A DNA stretch of 37,215 nucleotides from Aeromonas molluscorum 848 (GCF_000388115.1 NZ_AQGQ01000019.1:1-37215); one strand, 5' to 3'. Positions 1 through 10,434 are shown, counted from the first letter of the stretch. Made by a program: numbers and translations. The notes: generated from the letters alone by a model not told the origin.

Positions 1-1069
1 GATCCATGCCCGACTGCATCAACATATTGTCCGGGCGCCTGCGCCACTCATAGCGTCGGGCCAGGTCGGCATCCTGCCAATCGTCTCCCGCCGCCCCTAA
101 CAAGTCACTCCAGCAGGCCACATCCTTGAAGCCGAGGTTGACTCCCTGACCCGCCAGCGGGTTGATGGTGTGGGCGGCATCGCCCAGCAGTACCACACGG
201 CCAGCGTGGTAATCATTGGCATGGCGACGAACCAGCGGGAAGCTCCCCTTGCCGGTCACCCTGAAACCGCCGAGCCGAGTCGGGAACGCTTGGCGCACCT
301 CGGCGGCCAGGGTGTCGTTATCCATGGCCGACAGGGCGCGAATACGGGCCGGGCTGTCGTACCAGACCAGAGAGCCATGCTGGCCCGGCAGCGGCAGGAA
401 GGCGCGCGGCCCGCTCGGGGTGAACTGCTGCCAGGTGATGTCTTCCTGGGCAAAATCGGTGTCGATATTGATCAGCATGCAGTGCTGGCGATACTCGAAG
501 CGCGAGACCCCTATACCGGCGAGACGACGGGTGAGCGACTCGGCACCGTCGCAGGCGAGCACCCAGCTGGCCTGCAACTCGGTGCCATCATCGAGCAGCA
601 AGGTAGCATGCTCGCTCCCCTGGCGCAGGCTCTGCACCGCCGCCGGAGTATGAGTCTGGATGTTCGCAAAATCCTCGATACGGCGCAGCAGAGCGAGCTG
701 GATGAGGCGGTTCTCTATGATGTAACCGAGCTGAGGCAGGCCAAGCTCTTCGGCCGAGAACCGGGTCGCGCAACCCGCTTGCTCCCAGGTCTCCAATCGG
801 CGATAGGGACACAGCCGCATCTGTTGCAGGTGCTGCCAGGCACCCGCCAGATCCAGCAGGGCGACCGAGGCCTGGCTGATGGCGGAGACTCGCAAGTCCA
901 ATGGCTGCTCTGGGCTGAACGGCGCGGGCAAGCGCGTCTCGATGAGTCGCACCGAGCGCCCCTGACTCGCCAGCAGACAGGCGATGGCGGCGCCCACCAT
1001 GCCGGCGCCGACGATGATCACATCGGCGTCATTGGGCCGTTGGCTGGGGACATCTAACTTTGCAAACAT
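1..1069 (-). CDS. ubiF: UbiF-type FAD-dependent ubiquinone hydroxylase (partial, C-terminus off window)
   Basis: Flavoprotein monooxygenase expected to hydroxylate the demethoxy-ubiquinone precursor in ubiquinone synthesis. Reading the minus strand from ATG at 1069 gives about 356 uninterrupted residues that run off the window edge; the E. coli protein is about 391. Visible motifs are the N-terminal dinucleotide-binding GAGMVG (residues 21-26), the mid-protein LACDGAES (DG-type FAD motif) and the C-terminal GDAAHTINPLAGQGVN, typical of the UbiH/UbiF/VisC family. The family alone does not separate UbiF from UbiH or UbiI; the choice of UbiF rests on its divergent position next to miaB, as in E. 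coli. The 301-base divergent region probably holds promoters for both genes. Confidence 0.85.
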   Translation of the reverse strand, partial: MFAKLDVPSQRPNDADVIIVGAGMVGAAIACLLASQGRSVRLIETRLPAPFSPEQPLDLRVSAISQASVALLDLAGAWQHLQQMRLCPYRRLETWEQAGCATRFSAEELGLPQLGYIIENRLIQLALLRRIEDFANIQTHTPAAVQSLRQGSEHATLLLDDGTELQASWVLACDGAESLTRRLAGIGVSRFEYRQHCMLINIDTDFAQEDITWQQFTPSGPRAFLPLPGQHGSLVWYDSPARIRALSAMDNDTLAAEVRQAFPTRLGGFRVTGKGSFPLVRRHANDYHAGRVVLLGDAAHTINPLAGQGVNLGFKDVACWSDLLGAAGDDWQDADLARRYEWRRRPDNMLMQSGMD

Positions 1070-1370
1070 GGGTGCTTCCTGAAAACGGGCGCCCAGAGGC
1101 GCGGCGCCGACCGACAAGGGGTGGGCTCTGTGGCAAAGGCTTGGCAACCGGCCAAACGTCGCGAGGGCCATGATACCCCAAGATGAAACAGCAAGCAGTG
1201 ACCAGGCTCGCCAACGCCTGCCATGGGCTGGTCATCCATGATGGGTCTGTACAATAGCGCCAGGCCCGGCGCCAGCTGGATATTAACTAGTCAGCGTCCC
1301 TATTGCGGAGTAAAATGCTCGGTCCTCGGTCGTTTGACCCTGTCGATTACAAAAACTGTCAAGAGTAGCA
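1070..1370. other. Divergent intergenic region ubiF/miaB
   Basis: This 301-base gap separates the divergent ubiF and miaB genes. I see no plausible gene in it. It should hold the promoters for both directions; only one candidate for miaB, listed separately, is good enough to name. No convincing hairpin or repeat was found. Confidence 0.6.
1288..1316 (+). promoter_or_regulatory. Candidate sigma70 promoter for miaB operon
   Basis: TAGTCA (1288-1293, 4/6 to the -35 consensus), a 17-base spacer and TAAAAT (1311-1316, 5/6 to the -10). It lies about 55 bases upstream of the miaB start. Judged by eye only. Confidence 0.35.
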
Positions 1371-2804
1371 ATGAGCAAGAAACTTCACATCAAGACCTGG
1401 GGCTGCCAGATGAACGAGTATGACTCGTCCAAGATGGCTGACCTGTTGGACGCCAGCAATGGTTATCAGCTGACCGAGGAGCCTGAAGAGGCCGACGTCT
1501 TGCTGCTCAACACCTGTTCTATTCGTGAAAAAGCCCAAGAGAAGGTGTTTCACCAACTCGGCCGCTGGAAGAAGCTCAAGTTCAAGAGACCAGGGCTGGT
1601 GATTGGCGTGGGCGGCTGTGTCGCCTCTCAGGAAGGGGAAGCCTTGCGTCAGCGCGCCCCCTATGTCGATATCGTCTTCGGCCCCCAGACCCTGCATCGC
1701 CTGCCCGCCATGATCAAGCAGGTTCAGGAGGGTCGTGGTGCCCAGGTGGACATCGCCTTTCCCGAGATTGAAAAGTTCGACAACCTGCCCGAGCCGCGCG
1801 CCGAAGGGGCCAGTGCCTTCGTCTCCATCATGGAAGGCTGTTCCAAATACTGCTCCTTCTGCGTAGTGCCCTACACCCGCGGTGAAGAAGTGAGTCGGCC
1901 GCTGGACGATGTACTCTATGAGATTGCTCAGCTCGCCCAACAGGGTGTGCGCGAGGTAAATCTGCTCGGCCAGAACGTCAATGCCTACCGCGGCCCGACC
2001 TTCGATGACAGTCACTGCACCTTCGCCGAGCTGCTGCGACTGGTGGCCGCCATCGACGGCATCGACCGGATCCGCTACACCACCAGCCACCCGATCGAGT
2101 TCACCGACGACATCATCGAGGTCTACAAGGACACCCCGGAAGTGGTCAGCTTCCTGCATCTGCCGGTGCAAAGTGGCTCGGATCGCATCCTGACCATGAT
2201 GAAGCGCCCGCACACAGTGCTGGAGTACAAGTCCAAGATCCGCCGCCTGCGCGCCGTCCGTCCCGACATCACCATGAGCTCCGACTTCATCGTCGGCTTC
2301 CCGAACGAGACGGACGAAGATTTCGAGGCCACCATGAAGCTTATCGAGGAGGTCAACTTCGACATGAGCTTCAGCTTCATCTACAGCCCGCGTCCCGGTA
2401 CCCCGGCTGCCGACCTGCCGGATGATGTCGACATGGAAGTGAAAAAGGCCCGCCTCACCCGGCTGCAGAACCAGATCAATCACCAGTCCATGCTGATCGG
2501 TCGTGCCATGCTGGGCTCGGTGCAGCGCATCCTGGTGGAGGGTCCCTCCAAGATGGACCTCATGCAGCTCAGTGGCCGCACCGAGAACAACCGGGTGGTC
2601 AACTTCGAAGGTCCGCACCGCCTCATCGGCGGTTTCGCCGACGTGGAGATCACCGACGTACGCCCCTACTCCCTGCGCGGTCGCTTCATCCGTGGCGAGG
2701 ACGAGATGAATCTGCGCATCGCCACCGCGCCGAGCGAAATACTGGCCCGTCGCCCCGACAACCTGCCCAATGAGCTTGGCGTTGCCGGTTTCACCCCCCA
2801 CTGA
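1371..2804 (+). CDS. miaB: tRNA-2-methylthio-N6-dimethylallyladenosine synthase MiaB
   Basis: Radical-SAM methylthiotransferase that adds the 2-methylthio group to i6A37 of tRNAs reading UNN codons. The 477-residue product is very close to E. coli MiaB over its length. The N-terminal domain carries the auxiliary cluster cysteines C12, C49 and C83; the radical-SAM motif CSKYCSFC supplies C157, C161 and C164; a TRAM domain follows at the C-terminus (about 375-445). The ATG at 1371 gives the conserved start [17 protein letters not shown]. It heads the miaB–ybeZ–ybeY–corC–lnt run found in the same order in E. coli, with 51 bases before ybeZ. Confidence 0.97.
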   Translation: MSKKLHIKTWGCQMNEYDSSKMADLLDASNGYQLTEEPEEADVLLLNTCSIREKAQEKVFHQLGRWKKLKFKRPGLVIGVGGCVASQEGEALRQRAPYVDIVFGPQTLHRLPAMIKQVQEGRGAQVDIAFPEIEKFDNLPEPRAEGASAFVSIMEGCSKYCSFCVVPYTRGEEVSRPLDDVLYEIAQLAQQGVREVNLLGQNVNAYRGPTFDDSHCTFAELLRLVAAIDGIDRIRYTTSHPIEFTDDIIEVYKDTPEVVSFLHLPVQSGSDRILTMMKRPHTVLEYKSKIRRLRAVRPDITMSSDFIVGFPNETDEDFEATMKLIEEVNFDMSFSFIYSPRPGTPAADLPDDVDMEVKKARLTRLQNQINHQSMLIGRAMLGSVQRILVEGPSKMDLMQLSGRTENNRVVNFEGPHRLIGGFADVEITDVRPYSLRGRFIRGEDEMNLRIATAPSEILARRPDNLPNELGVAGFTPH

Positions 2805-2811
2805 TTTCCTG

Positions 2812-2833
2812 CCCCATCCGTCTGCGGATGGGG
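2812..2833 (+). other. Intra-operon hairpin between miaB and ybeZ
   Basis: A perfect 9-bp stem (CCCCATCCG / CGGATGGGG) with a TCTG loop, followed by AAAT rather than a T-tract. It is therefore unlikely to be a strong terminator. It could protect or process the mRNA between the two genes. Confidence 0.5.
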
Positions 2834-2855
2834 AAATAGCTGAGACGAGGACACA

Positions 2856-3911
2856 TTGAGCCGACACATCTCGACCCTGAATCTGCACCTGGAGCCCGCT
2901 GACAATCAGCGCCTCGCCAGCCTGTGCGGCCCCTTCGACGATAACCTCAAACAGCTCGAGCGCCGCCTTGGCCTCGAGATAAGTTATCGCGACAACCATT
3001 TCCAGTTGCTTGGCAAACAAGCTCAGGTGGATGCCGCAGCCGTCATTCTCAAGCACCTCTATGTGGAAACCCAGCCCCTCAAGGGCGGCAAGGTGACCGA
3101 CATCACCCCCGAGATGATACATCTGGCGGTGCAGGAGTCCCGGGTGCTGGAACAAGAGGATGACGACTCCTCGAGTCCATCCTATGGCAAGGAGGTGACG
3201 GTCAAGACCAAACGCGGCCTCATCAAGCCACGCAGTCCGAACCAGGCGCAGTACATCAGCAACATAGTGCGCCACGACATCAGCTTCGGCATAGGCCCGG
3301 CCGGGACAGGCAAGACCTATCTGGCCGTGGCCGCCGCCGTGGATGCCCTGGAGCGTCAGGAGATCCGCCGCATCCTGCTGACCCGCCCGGCAGTGGAAGC
3401 GGGCGAGAAGCTTGGCTTCCTGCCTGGGGATCTCTCCCAGAAGGTTGATCCTTACTTGCGCCCGCTCTATGACGCCCTGTTCGAGATGCTGGGCTTTGAG
3501 CGCGTCGAGAAGCTGATGGAGCGCAATATCATCGAGGTGGCGCCGCTCGCCTATATGCGCGGCAGAACCTTGAACGACGCCTTTATCATCCTGGACGAGG
3601 CCCAGAACACCACTACTGAGCAGATGAAGATGTTCCTGACCCGCATCGGCTTCAACTCCAAGGCGGTGGTCACCGGCGACATCACTCAGGTGGACTTGCC
3701 ACGCAGCACCAAATCCGGTCTGCGCCACGCGCTGGAAGTGCTGCAAGGGGTCGACGGCCTGTCGTTCAACTTCTTTGAATCCAAGGACGTGGTGCGCCAC
3801 CCCGTGGTAGCCCGTATCGTGCAGGCCTATGAGGCATTCGACGCCGCGCAGGCCGAGTCCGCCTCTGCCAAACCCAATAGAGCCAACATCAGAGAAGAGA
3901 GTGCCCAATGA
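2856..3911 (+). CDS. ybeZ: PhoH-like ATPase YbeZ
   Basis: P-loop ATPase of the PhoH family, functionally linked to the endoribonuclease YbeY in RNA metabolism. The 351-residue product matches E. coli YbeZ (346) over its length. Walker A is GPAGTGKT (147-154) and Walker B is FIILDEAQN with D247 and E248. The start is a TTG at 2856, supported by a GAGG ribosome-binding site at 2847-2850 and by similarity beginning at once ([14 protein letters not shown]). The stop overlaps the ybeY start by four bases (ATGA), which implies translational coupling. The C-terminal tail after about residue 325 is low in complexity and poorly conserved, as in relatives. Confidence 0.95.
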   Translation: MSRHISTLNLHLEPADNQRLASLCGPFDDNLKQLERRLGLEISYRDNHFQLLGKQAQVDAAAVILKHLYVETQPLKGGKVTDITPEMIHLAVQESRVLEQEDDDSSSPSYGKEVTVKTKRGLIKPRSPNQAQYISNIVRHDISFGIGPAGTGKTYLAVAAAVDALERQEIRRILLTRPAVEAGEKLGFLPGDLSQKVDPYLRPLYDALFEMLGFERVEKLMERNIIEVAPLAYMRGRTLNDAFIILDEAQNTTTEQMKMFLTRIGFNSKAVVTGDITQVDLPRSTKSGLRHALEVLQGVDGLSFNFFESKDVVRHPVVARIVQAYEAFDAAQAESASAKPNRANIREESAQ

Positions 3912-4393
3912 GCCTGACACTGGATCTGCAACTTGCCTCTGAGCAAGAGACGGGTTTGCCGAGTGCGGCCCAGCTGCAAGGCTGGCTAGAGGGCACCATC
4001 CTCGGCTTCCAGCCAGAAGCTGAAGTCACTGTTCGCATCGTCGATGAGGCCGAGAGCCAACAGCTCAACCACACCTATCGCGGCATGGAGAAGCCCACCA
4101 ATGTGCTCTCCTTCCCGTTTGAAGCTCCACCAGGCATGGAACTGCCCCTGCTCGGCGATCTCGTCATCTGCCGCCAGGTGGTGGAACGCGAGGCCGCAGA
4201 ACAGGGTAAAACCCTCGACGCCCACTGGGCCCATATGGTTGTGCATGGCAGTCTGCATCTGCTAGGTTATGACCATATCGATGATGAAGAGGCCGAGGAG
4301 ATGGAGGGGCTTGAGCGCGAGATCATGGCCGAGCTCGGTTTCCCTGATCCTTACCACGACGATATACTCGGTGACGAGCATAACGGCGACTGA
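3908..4393 (+). CDS. ybeY: Endoribonuclease YbeY (16S rRNA maturation factor)
   Basis: Metal-dependent single-strand endoribonuclease involved in 16S rRNA 3'-end maturation and 70S ribosome quality control. The 161-residue product carries the family zinc motif [11 protein letters not shown], with H113, H117 and H123 as ligands. The upstream [13 protein letters not shown] block is also typical. The ATG overlaps the ybeZ stop, and GAGAG sits just upstream. The gene is followed by an 82-base spacer with several small inverted repeats before corC. Confidence 0.96.
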   Translation: MSLTLDLQLASEQETGLPSAAQLQGWLEGTILGFQPEAEVTVRIVDEAESQQLNHTYRGMEKPTNVLSFPFEAPPGMELPLLGDLVICRQVVEREAAEQGKTLDAHWAHMVVHGSLHLLGYDHIDDEEAEEMEGLEREIMAELGFPDPYHDDILGDEHNGD

Positions 4394-4394
4394 C

Positions 4395-4454
4395 GTCAAC
4401 CCGGTTGACGACGCAGGCCTTCGGGCCTGCCCTATTCGGGTCGCTGACCCTTTT
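4395..4454 (+). terminator. Hairpin cluster between ybeY and corC (possible partial terminator)
   Basis: Three inverted repeats in a row: GTCAAC-CCG-GTTGAC (4395-4409), GCAGGCC-TTCG-GGCCTGC (4413-4430) and GGGTC-GCT-GACCC followed by TTTT (4438-4454). The last resembles a weak intrinsic terminator and could reduce read-through into corC. The first is a perfect 6-3-6 palindrome that might instead be a binding site. Confidence 0.35.
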
Positions 4455-4475
4455 AATGAGTAATCAAGAGACATC

Positions 4476-5360
4476 ATGACCGACGATCACCCTAGTACCG
4501 GCTCGCCGAAGAAAACCTGGCTCGATAAACTCAGCCAACTCTTCCAGGGCGAGCCAAGAGACCGCAATGATTTGGTAGATGTGATTGCCGACGCCGAGGA
4601 GCGCGATCTCATCGACCAGGACACCAAGGACATGATTGAAGGCGTGCTAGAGATCGCCGAACTGCGAGTTCGCGATATCATGATCCCCCGCTCCCAGATG
4701 GTGACCATTGATAAATCCCAGTCCGTGGATGAACTGCTACCGGTCATCATAGAATCTGGTCACTCCCGTTTTCCGGTGATCAACGAAGACAAGGATCATG
4801 TGGAGGGCATCTTGCTCGCCAAGGATCTGCTGCCATTCGGTTTTGGCTCTCATCACGCCAGCGAGCCCCTGCAGCTCGAAAGCATTCTGCGCCCGACCGT
4901 GATAGTGCCCGAGAGCAAACGGGTCGACCGTCTGCTCAAAGAGTTCCGCGAAGAGCGCTATCACATGGCCATCGTCGTGGACGAGTTTGGCGGTGTCTCG
5001 GGTCTGGTGACCATAGAAGACATTCTCGAGCTCATCGTCGGCGAGATCGATGACGAATTCGACGATGATGACAACGAACCCGATGAGATCCGCCGCATCA
5101 GCAAACGGGTCTTCGCGGTCAGCGCCCTCACCGAGATAGAAGACTTCAACGACTATTTCGGCACCCAGTTCAGCGATGAAGAGGTGGATACGGTGGGCGG
5201 CCTGGTGATGCATGCGTTCAGTCACCTGCCCAAGAAGGGGGAAGAGATAGAGCTCGATGGCTATCTGTTCAAGGTAATGCACGCCGACCGTCGTCGTCTG
5301 CAGCAGTTGCAGGTCAGGATCCCCGAGCATCATATAGCGGCACAATCCGAGACTCAGTAA
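4476..5360 (+). CDS. corC: CorC family CBS-domain protein (YbeX)
   Basis: Cytosolic CBS-pair protein of the CorC/HlyC family, classically linked to magnesium/cobalt efflux and now also to ribosome-related phenotypes. The 294-residue product is close to E. coli CorC (292). Two CBS domains span roughly 65-190 (RVRDIMIPRSQM at the start; MAIVVDEFGGVSGLVTIEDI in the second). A C-terminal CorC_HlyC domain spans about 205-285 with DEEVDTVGGLV. An acidic linker lies between them. The ATG at 4476 follows AAGAG. A strong terminator follows the gene, so lnt is probably also expressed from its own promoter. Confidence 0.95.
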   Translation: MTDDHPSTGSPKKTWLDKLSQLFQGEPRDRNDLVDVIADAEERDLIDQDTKDMIEGVLEIAELRVRDIMIPRSQMVTIDKSQSVDELLPVIIESGHSRFPVINEDKDHVEGILLAKDLLPFGFGSHHASEPLQLESILRPTVIVPESKRVDRLLKEFREERYHMAIVVDEFGGVSGLVTIEDILELIVGEIDDEFDDDDNEPDEIRRISKRVFAVSALTEIEDFNDYFGTQFSDEEVDTVGGLVMHAFSHLPKKGEEIELDGYLFKVMHADRRRLQQLQVRIPEHHIAAQSETQ

Positions 5361-5394
5361 CCCGGCCAGCTCTGCGCTGGTTGACTGCCAAACA

Positions 5395-5417
5395 CGCCCC
5401 GCACTGCGGGGCGTTTT
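5395..5417 (+). terminator. Intrinsic terminator after corC
   Basis: Perfect 8-bp G+C-rich stem (CGCCCCGC / GCGGGGCG) with an ACT loop, followed by TTTT. It lies 34 bases past the corC stop. Confidence 0.8.
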
Positions 5418-5524
5418 CGTGGATGAACCAGAAATGCCGAGTCCCCCGGGCTCGCCGTTAGCCGCCATTACGGGTTAAGATAGCGATCAACACAGTTACA
5501 GCCCAATTTGAGCCCCAATCACCC

Positions 5525-7054
5525 GTGAAATCAAAAATTCTGACCAGCTTGTGTGCCTTTGCCTGTGGCGCCCTCGCCGTGCTGGCCTTCTCTCCGTTCG
5601 GCTACTGGCCCGTGGTTGTCCCATCCCTGCTGGGCCTCTATGCCCTGCTGGACAAAGCCAGTCCCAAGCAAGCAGCCTGGCGCGCTTTTGGCTACGCCAT
5701 GGGGATGTTCCTGCCGGGACAGTGGTGGATCCATGTCAGCATGACGGAGTTTGGGGGCATCCCCCTGCCAGCGGCCTTCCTGCTGCTGACCGGACTGGCG
5801 GCCTATCTGTCACTCTACCCGACCCTGGCCTGCTGGCTGTTCGCCCGATTTTTCACGGCTCGCCACTGGAGCCGCTGGCTGCTCGCCTTCCCGGCGCTCT
5901 GGCTCATTGCCGACTGGCTGCGCGGCTGGGTGATGACCGGCTACCCCTGGCTCTGGCTGGGCTATAGCCAGATCGATGGCCCCCTCAAGGGTTTCGCCCC
6001 CATCCTGGGGGTACAGGGCATCACCCTGGCGCTGTTGCTGTGCTCATCCGCACTCTGGTTGCTGTGGCAGAGCCGCAAACCGGCCTGGCTGCTACTGCCG
6101 GTTGCCCTGGTGGGCGCCGCTCAGGGGCTGATGCAGCTCAATTGGGTCACCCGGGGCGAGCCGGTCAAGGTGGCGCTGGTGCAAGGCAACATCGCCCAAT
6201 CCCTCAAGTGGGATCCCGAGGCGCTGGTGCCCACCATTCGCACCTATCAGGATCTCAGCCGCGACAACCAGGATGCAGACATCATCATCTGGCCCGAGTC
6301 AGCCATTCCGGCCCTCGAGAAAGAGATGGGCAACTATCTGGAGAGCCTGGACAAGGCAATGAAGCTAAATGATACCGCCCTGCTGGCCGGTATCATCAAC
6401 TACGACACCAGGCAGCAGCGCTTCTATAACGTAGTACTCGGCATGGGCGTACAGGATGCGGACGGCAAGCAGAGCTACCACTATGAGCATGAGAACCGCT
6501 TCAACAAGTATCACCTGTTGCCCATTGGTGAATATGTGCCATTCGAAGATTGGCTGCGCCCCATCGCTCCCTTCTTCAATCTGCCCATGTCCTCCTTCAG
6601 TCCCGGCGATGAAGTGCAACCCAATTTGATCGCCAAGGGGTTCAAGCTGGCGGCGGCCATCTGCTACGAGATCATCTTCCCGGAGGAGCTGCGCCGCACC
6701 GTACAACCGGATACCGACTTCCTGTTGACCGTCTCCAATGACGCCTGGTTTGGCAGCAGCATAGGCCCCTGGCAGCACATGGAGATTGCCCGCATGCGCG
6801 CTCTCGAGCTGGCTCGTCCGCTGCTGCGTGCGACCAACAACGGCATCACCATCACGACCGACATCGATGGCAGCATCACAGGTCAGATCCCTCAATTCGA
6901 AGCCAGGGTACTGCGCAGTGAAGTGCGTCCCGCCCATGGCCAGACGCCCTATCACCGATTTGGCAGCTGGCCCCTCTACGGTTTCTGCGCCCTGGGACTG
7001 CTGCTGGCCCTGGCGCTGAGACCCCGCGCCCACCCCTGGGCTCGTGAGTTGTGA
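5525..7054 (+). CDS. lnt: Apolipoprotein N-acyltransferase Lnt
   Basis: Inner-membrane enzyme that N-acylates the terminal cysteine of lipoproteins, the last maturation step before Lol export. The 509-residue product matches E. coli Lnt (512). About six hydrophobic segments fill residues 1-205, the nitrilase-like periplasmic domain spans about 213-470, and a C-terminal membrane segment lies near 485-500. The catalytic triad is visible: E258 in WPESAIP, K328 in RFNKYHLLP and C380 in AAICYEI. The start is a GTG at 5525 with only a weak ribosome-binding site; no ATG fits before the first membrane helix. Several lipoproteins in this window (LptE, RlpA, the 35304 nuclease-fold protein) would be its substrates. 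Confidence 0.95.
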   Translation: MKSKILTSLCAFACGALAVLAFSPFGYWPVVVPSLLGLYALLDKASPKQAAWRAFGYAMGMFLPGQWWIHVSMTEFGGIPLPAAFLLLTGLAAYLSLYPTLACWLFARFFTARHWSRWLLAFPALWLIADWLRGWVMTGYPWLWLGYSQIDGPLKGFAPILGVQGITLALLLCSSALWLLWQSRKPAWLLLPVALVGAAQGLMQLNWVTRGEPVKVALVQGNIAQSLKWDPEALVPTIRTYQDLSRDNQDADIIIWPESAIPALEKEMGNYLESLDKAMKLNDTALLAGIINYDTRQQRFYNVVLGMGVQDADGKQSYHYEHENRFNKYHLLPIGEYVPFEDWLRPIAPFFNLPMSSFSPGDEVQPNLIAKGFKLAAAICYEIIFPEELRRTVQPDTDFLLTVSNDAWFGSSIGPWQHMEIARMRALELARPLLRATNNGITITTDIDGSITGQIPQFEARVLRSEVRPAHGQTPYHRFGSWPLYGFCALGLLLALALRPRAHPWAREL

Positions 7055-7076
7055 TCCAGCTAAAAGCGGTTCGATA

Positions 7077-7112
7077 AATAACAAGGCGCCCTTGGGCGCC
7101 TTGTTATTTTTT
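7077..7112. terminator. Bidirectional terminator between lnt and ybeL
   Basis: A perfect 14-bp stem (7077-7090 / 7095-7108) with a CTTG loop, A-rich on the left and T-rich on the right. It can therefore terminate lnt on the plus strand and the convergent ybeL on the minus strand. Confidence 0.88.
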
Positions 7113-7127
7113 CGGGATAAACGGTTA

Positions 7128-7610
7128 TCAGGGCGAGAGGGGCTCGCGATGAAACTCACTCGCCCCGCATTCCGGGCAAGGGCCGAGCTGTTCGGGGTGA
7201 AGAACCGTATGGCGCCATTCACAATCCTCGCACACCAGCACGCCGAGACCGACCCAGTCACCAACGCGATAAACCCCTTTGTGCTCCAGTTCGTCGGCCA
7301 GCTCCTGCCATTCAACCTGAGATCTGTCGGTCACGTCCGCCAGCCAGGACCAGACGGTATCTTTGAGCGCCAGCATAAAGGCCGACTCAGGCGCCTCGGC
7401 CCGTCCGGCCTCAAAGCTGCCCAGATCCCGCTTCACATACTCGGCGATCAGCGCCAGCTCATCCTGGGTCAAGTCGCCGGCAGCCTCCATATAGGCCTGC
7501 ACCCTGGCAATCATGCGATTGAGGCGCTCGCCCTGAAAGGCTTCCGTCTCCTCCCACTGTTGCTTGAGTTGGGCGATGAAGGCCTCATAACCTTTTCGAC
7601 GTTTGTCCAT
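7128..7610 (-). CDS. ybeL: YbeL-type zinc-ribbon protein (DUF1451)
   Basis: Small protein of the YbeL/DUF1451 family; its function is not known. The 160-residue product has a helical N-terminal half and a C-terminal zinc ribbon with two cysteine pairs, CEDC and CPEC, separated by about 17 residues. Similarity to E. coli YbeL is clear around LADVTDRSQVEW, GVYRVGDWVGLG and the cysteine pairs. Its position beside leuS on the opposite strand is the same as in E. coli. It shares a 177-base divergent region with leuS. Confidence 0.88.
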   Translation of the reverse strand: MDKRRKGYEAFIAQLKQQWEETEAFQGERLNRMIARVQAYMEAAGDLTQDELALIAEYVKRDLGSFEAGRAEAPESAFMLALKDTVWSWLADVTDRSQVEWQELADELEHKGVYRVGDWVGLGVLVCEDCEWRHTVLHPEQLGPCPECGASEFHREPLSP

Positions 7611-7675
7611 GGCATTACTCCTCTCTCAATGACGGATGGGTGCTTTGCCCGACTGGCGACCCGGGACGCTGACGG

Positions 7676-7704
7676 TTGTTGCCGTCGCAGGATCTAGGTA
7701 TCCT
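7676..7704 (+). promoter_or_regulatory. Candidate sigma70 promoter for leuS
   Basis: TTGTTG (7676-7681), a 17-base spacer and TATCCT (7699-7704), about 84 bases upstream of the leuS start. Hexamer matches are modest (3/6 and 4/6). Confidence 0.3.
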
Positions 7705-7787
7705 AATGCGATTGTCTAAACGCATATTTTATGATGCGATTTCCCAGCCGATTTATCTACCCATTTCACAGATCCGGATGTCACCAA

Positions 7788-10364
7788 ATGCAAGAGCAAT
7801 ACGTTCCCCAGTCCATAGAACCAGCAGTGCAACAGCACTGGGATGCCAAGAAAACCTTCAAGGCAGTGGAGAAAGTAGACAAAGAGAAATTCTACTGCCT
7901 CTCCATGTTCCCTTATCCGTCTGGTCGTCTACACATGGGGCACGTGCGAAACTACACCATAGGTGATGTGATCTCTCGTTATCAACGGCTCAATGGCAAG
8001 AACGTGCTGCAACCCATTGGTTGGGATGCTTTCGGTCTGCCCGCCGAGAACGCCGCCATCAAGAACAACACGGCGCCGGCTCCCTGGACCTACGAAAACA
8101 TCGAATACATGAAGAAGCAGCTCAAAATGCTGGGGCTGGGCTATGACTGGGATCGTGAGCTGGCGACCTGCAAGCCGGATTACTACCGCTGGGAACAGTG
8201 GTTCTTCACCAAGCTGTATGAAAAGGGTCTGGTCTACAAGAAGACCTCTTCGGTCAACTGGTGCCCGAACGATCAGACGGTACTGGCCAACGAGCAGGTG
8301 ATCGACAACTGCTGCTGGCGCTGTGATACCCCGGTGGAGCAGAAAGAGATCCCCCAGTGGTTCATCAAGATCACCGACTATGCCCAGGAGCTGCTGGACG
8401 ATATAGACAACCTGGATGGCTGGCCCGAAATGGTCAAGACCATGCAGCGCAACTGGATTGGCCGCTCCGAAGGGGTCAACATGACCTTCCAGGTCGCGGA
8501 TCAGGATGCCTCCTTCGACATCTACACCACCCGTCCCGACACCCTCATGGGGGTGACTTACGTTGGTATCGCAGCCGGTCACCCGCTGGCCCTGCAAGCG
8601 GCCGAGACCAACCCGGCCCTGGCCGCCTTCATCGAGGAGTGCAAACACACCAAGGTGGCCGAAGCCGACATGGCGACCATGGAGAAGAAAGGCATGGCCA
8701 CCGGCCTCTACGCCATTCACCCGCTGGATGGCCGCAAGGTGCCGGTCTGGGTCGCCAACTTCGTGCTGATGAACTATGGCACAGGCGCCGTCATGGCGGT
8801 CCCCGGCCACGATCTGCGTGACCATGAGTTCGCCACCAAATATGACCTCGACATCAAGGCGGTGATCAAGCCTGCCGATGGCGAGGTGGACGTGATCGCC
8901 GCGGCCTACACCGACAAGGGCGTGCTGTTCAATTCCGGCGAGTTCGACGGGCTCGAGTTCCAGGCCGCCTTCGATACCATCTCCAACAAGCTCGAAGCGA
9001 TCGGCAAAGGCAAACGCACCGTCAACTTCCGCCTGCGCGACTGGGGTGTCTCCCGTCAGCGTTACTGGGGTGCCCCCATCCCGATGTTGACCCTGGCCGA
9101 TGGCACTGTGGTGCCGACCCCGGAAGATCAACTGCCGGTACTGCTGCCGGAAGACGTGGTAATGGACGGCATCCAGAGCCCCATCAAGGCCGATGCCGAC
9201 TGGGCAAAGACCACCTATAACGGTCAGGAAGCCTTCCGCGAGACGGATACCTTCGACACCTTCATGGAGTCCTCCTGGTACTATGCCCGCTACTGCTCCC
9301 CTGACTACGACAAGGGCATGCTGGATCCGGCGGCCGCCAACCACTGGCTGCCGGTGGATCAGTACATCGGCGGTATCGAACACGCCTGTATGCACCTGCT
9401 CTACGCCCGCTTCTTCCACAAGCTGCTGCGTGATGCAGGCCTGGTCAACAGCAGTGAGCCGTTCAAGCGCCTGCTCTGCCAAGGCATGGTGCTGGCTGAC
9501 GCCTTTTACTACAAGGACGAGAAGGGCGGCAACGTCTGGGTCAGCCCGACCGAGGTCAAGCTCGAGCGTGATGAGAAGGGCCGTATCACCAAGGCGGTGG
9601 ATCTGGAAGGCCGCGAAGTGATCCACTCCGGCATGACCAAGATGTCCAAATCCAAGAACAACGGCATCGATCCCCAACTGATGGTCGAGCGTTATGGCGC
9701 CGATACCGTCCGTCTGTTCATGATGTTCGCTTCCCCTGCCGACATGACTCTTGAGTGGTCCGATTCGGGCGTGGAGGGAGCCCAGCGCTTCCTGCGTCGT
9801 CTGTGGCGCATTACCTTCGAGCACGTCTCCGCTGGCGCCGTGCCCGCGCTGGATCTGGCCGCCCTGACCAACGAGCAGAAGGCCGTTCGCCGCGAGCTGC
9901 ACAAGACCATTGCCAAGGTGAGCGACGACGTGGGTCGCCGTCAGACCTTCAACACCGCGATCGCCGCCATCATGGAGCTGATGAACAACCTGGCCAAGCT
10001 GGGTTCGGATGCGCAAGACCGCGCCCTGATGCAAGAAGCGCTGGAAGCCGTGGTGGTGATGCTCTCCCCCATCACCCCGCACATCGGCTTCGAACTGTGG
10101 AAGATGCTGGGCAAGGGTGACGACGTGGACCACGCCGTCTGGCCTGTCGCCGACGACGCGGCCATGGTCGAGACCGAGAAGCTGGTAGTCGTGCAGATCA
10201 ACGGCAAGATGCGCGGCAAGCTGACCGTGCCCGCCGACATCAGCCAGGCCGACATTGAGCGCCAAGCCATGAATGATGCCAGCGTGCAGAAGTTCATCGA
10301 CGGCCTGACGGTACGCAAGATTGTCTATATCCCGGGCAAGCTGCTCAACATAGTCGCGAACTGA
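7788..10364 (+). CDS. leuS: Leucyl-tRNA synthetase
   Basis: Class I aminoacyl-tRNA synthetase that charges tRNA-Leu in the cytosol. The product is 858 residues (E. coli 860). The HIGH signature appears as HMGH (49-52) within [16 protein letters not shown] and the KMSKS loop is at 618-622. The CP1 editing domain lies between, with [12 protein letters not shown], and the C-terminal anticodon-binding region ends in [12 protein letters not shown]. An in-frame ATG at 7731 would add 19 residues, but the conserved start MQEQY begins at 7788. It leads the run into lptE and holA. Confidence 0.97.
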   Translation: MQEQYVPQSIEPAVQQHWDAKKTFKAVEKVDKEKFYCLSMFPYPSGRLHMGHVRNYTIGDVISRYQRLNGKNVLQPIGWDAFGLPAENAAIKNNTAPAPWTYENIEYMKKQLKMLGLGYDWDRELATCKPDYYRWEQWFFTKLYEKGLVYKKTSSVNWCPNDQTVLANEQVIDNCCWRCDTPVEQKEIPQWFIKITDYAQELLDDIDNLDGWPEMVKTMQRNWIGRSEGVNMTFQVADQDASFDIYTTRPDTLMGVTYVGIAAGHPLALQAAETNPALAAFIEECKHTKVAEADMATMEKKGMATGLYAIHPLDGRKVPVWVANFVLMNYGTGAVMAVPGHDLRDHEFATKYDLDIKAVIKPADGEVDVIAAAYTDKGVLFNSGEFDGLEFQAAFDTISNKLEAIGKGKRTVNFRLRDWGVSRQRYWGAPIPMLTLADGTVVPTPEDQLPVLLPEDVVMDGIQSPIKADADWAKTTYNGQEAFRETDTFDTFMESSWYYARYCSPDYDKGMLDPAAANHWLPVDQYIGGIEHACMHLLYARFFHKLLRDAGLVNSSEPFKRLLCQGMVLADAFYYKDEKGGNVWVSPTEVKLERDEKGRITKAVDLEGREVIHSGMTKMSKSKNNGIDPQLMVERYGADTVRLFMMFASPADMTLEWSDSGVEGAQRFLRRLWRITFEHVSAGAVPALDLAALTNEQKAVRRELHKTIAKVSDDVGRRQTFNTAIAAIMELMNNLAKLGSDAQDRALMQEALEAVVVMLSPITPHIGFELWKMLGKGDDVDHAVWPVADDAAMVETEKLVVVQINGKMRGKLTVPADISQADIERQAMNDASVQKFIDGLTVRKIVYIPGKLLNIVAN

Positions 10365-10434
10365 TTAAGCCGGCATCCTTCCAGATGCCATCACCGGGTG
10401 CAAGGCCACAAGGCCGCGCACCCTCGTATAATCA

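Noticed and set aside
170-1057. 295-codon plus-strand open frame
   Set aside because: It is antisense to ubiF, whose minus-strand frame carries all FAD motifs.
1359-3920. Very long open frame (853 codons) on the minus strand opposite miaB and ybeZ
   Set aside because: It is antisense to two clearly conserved genes and its His/Gly/Val-rich composition is typical of a shadow frame in G+C-rich DNA.
7929-10265. 778-codon minus-strand open frame
   Set aside because: It lies fully inside leuS on the other strand and shows no recognisable domain.
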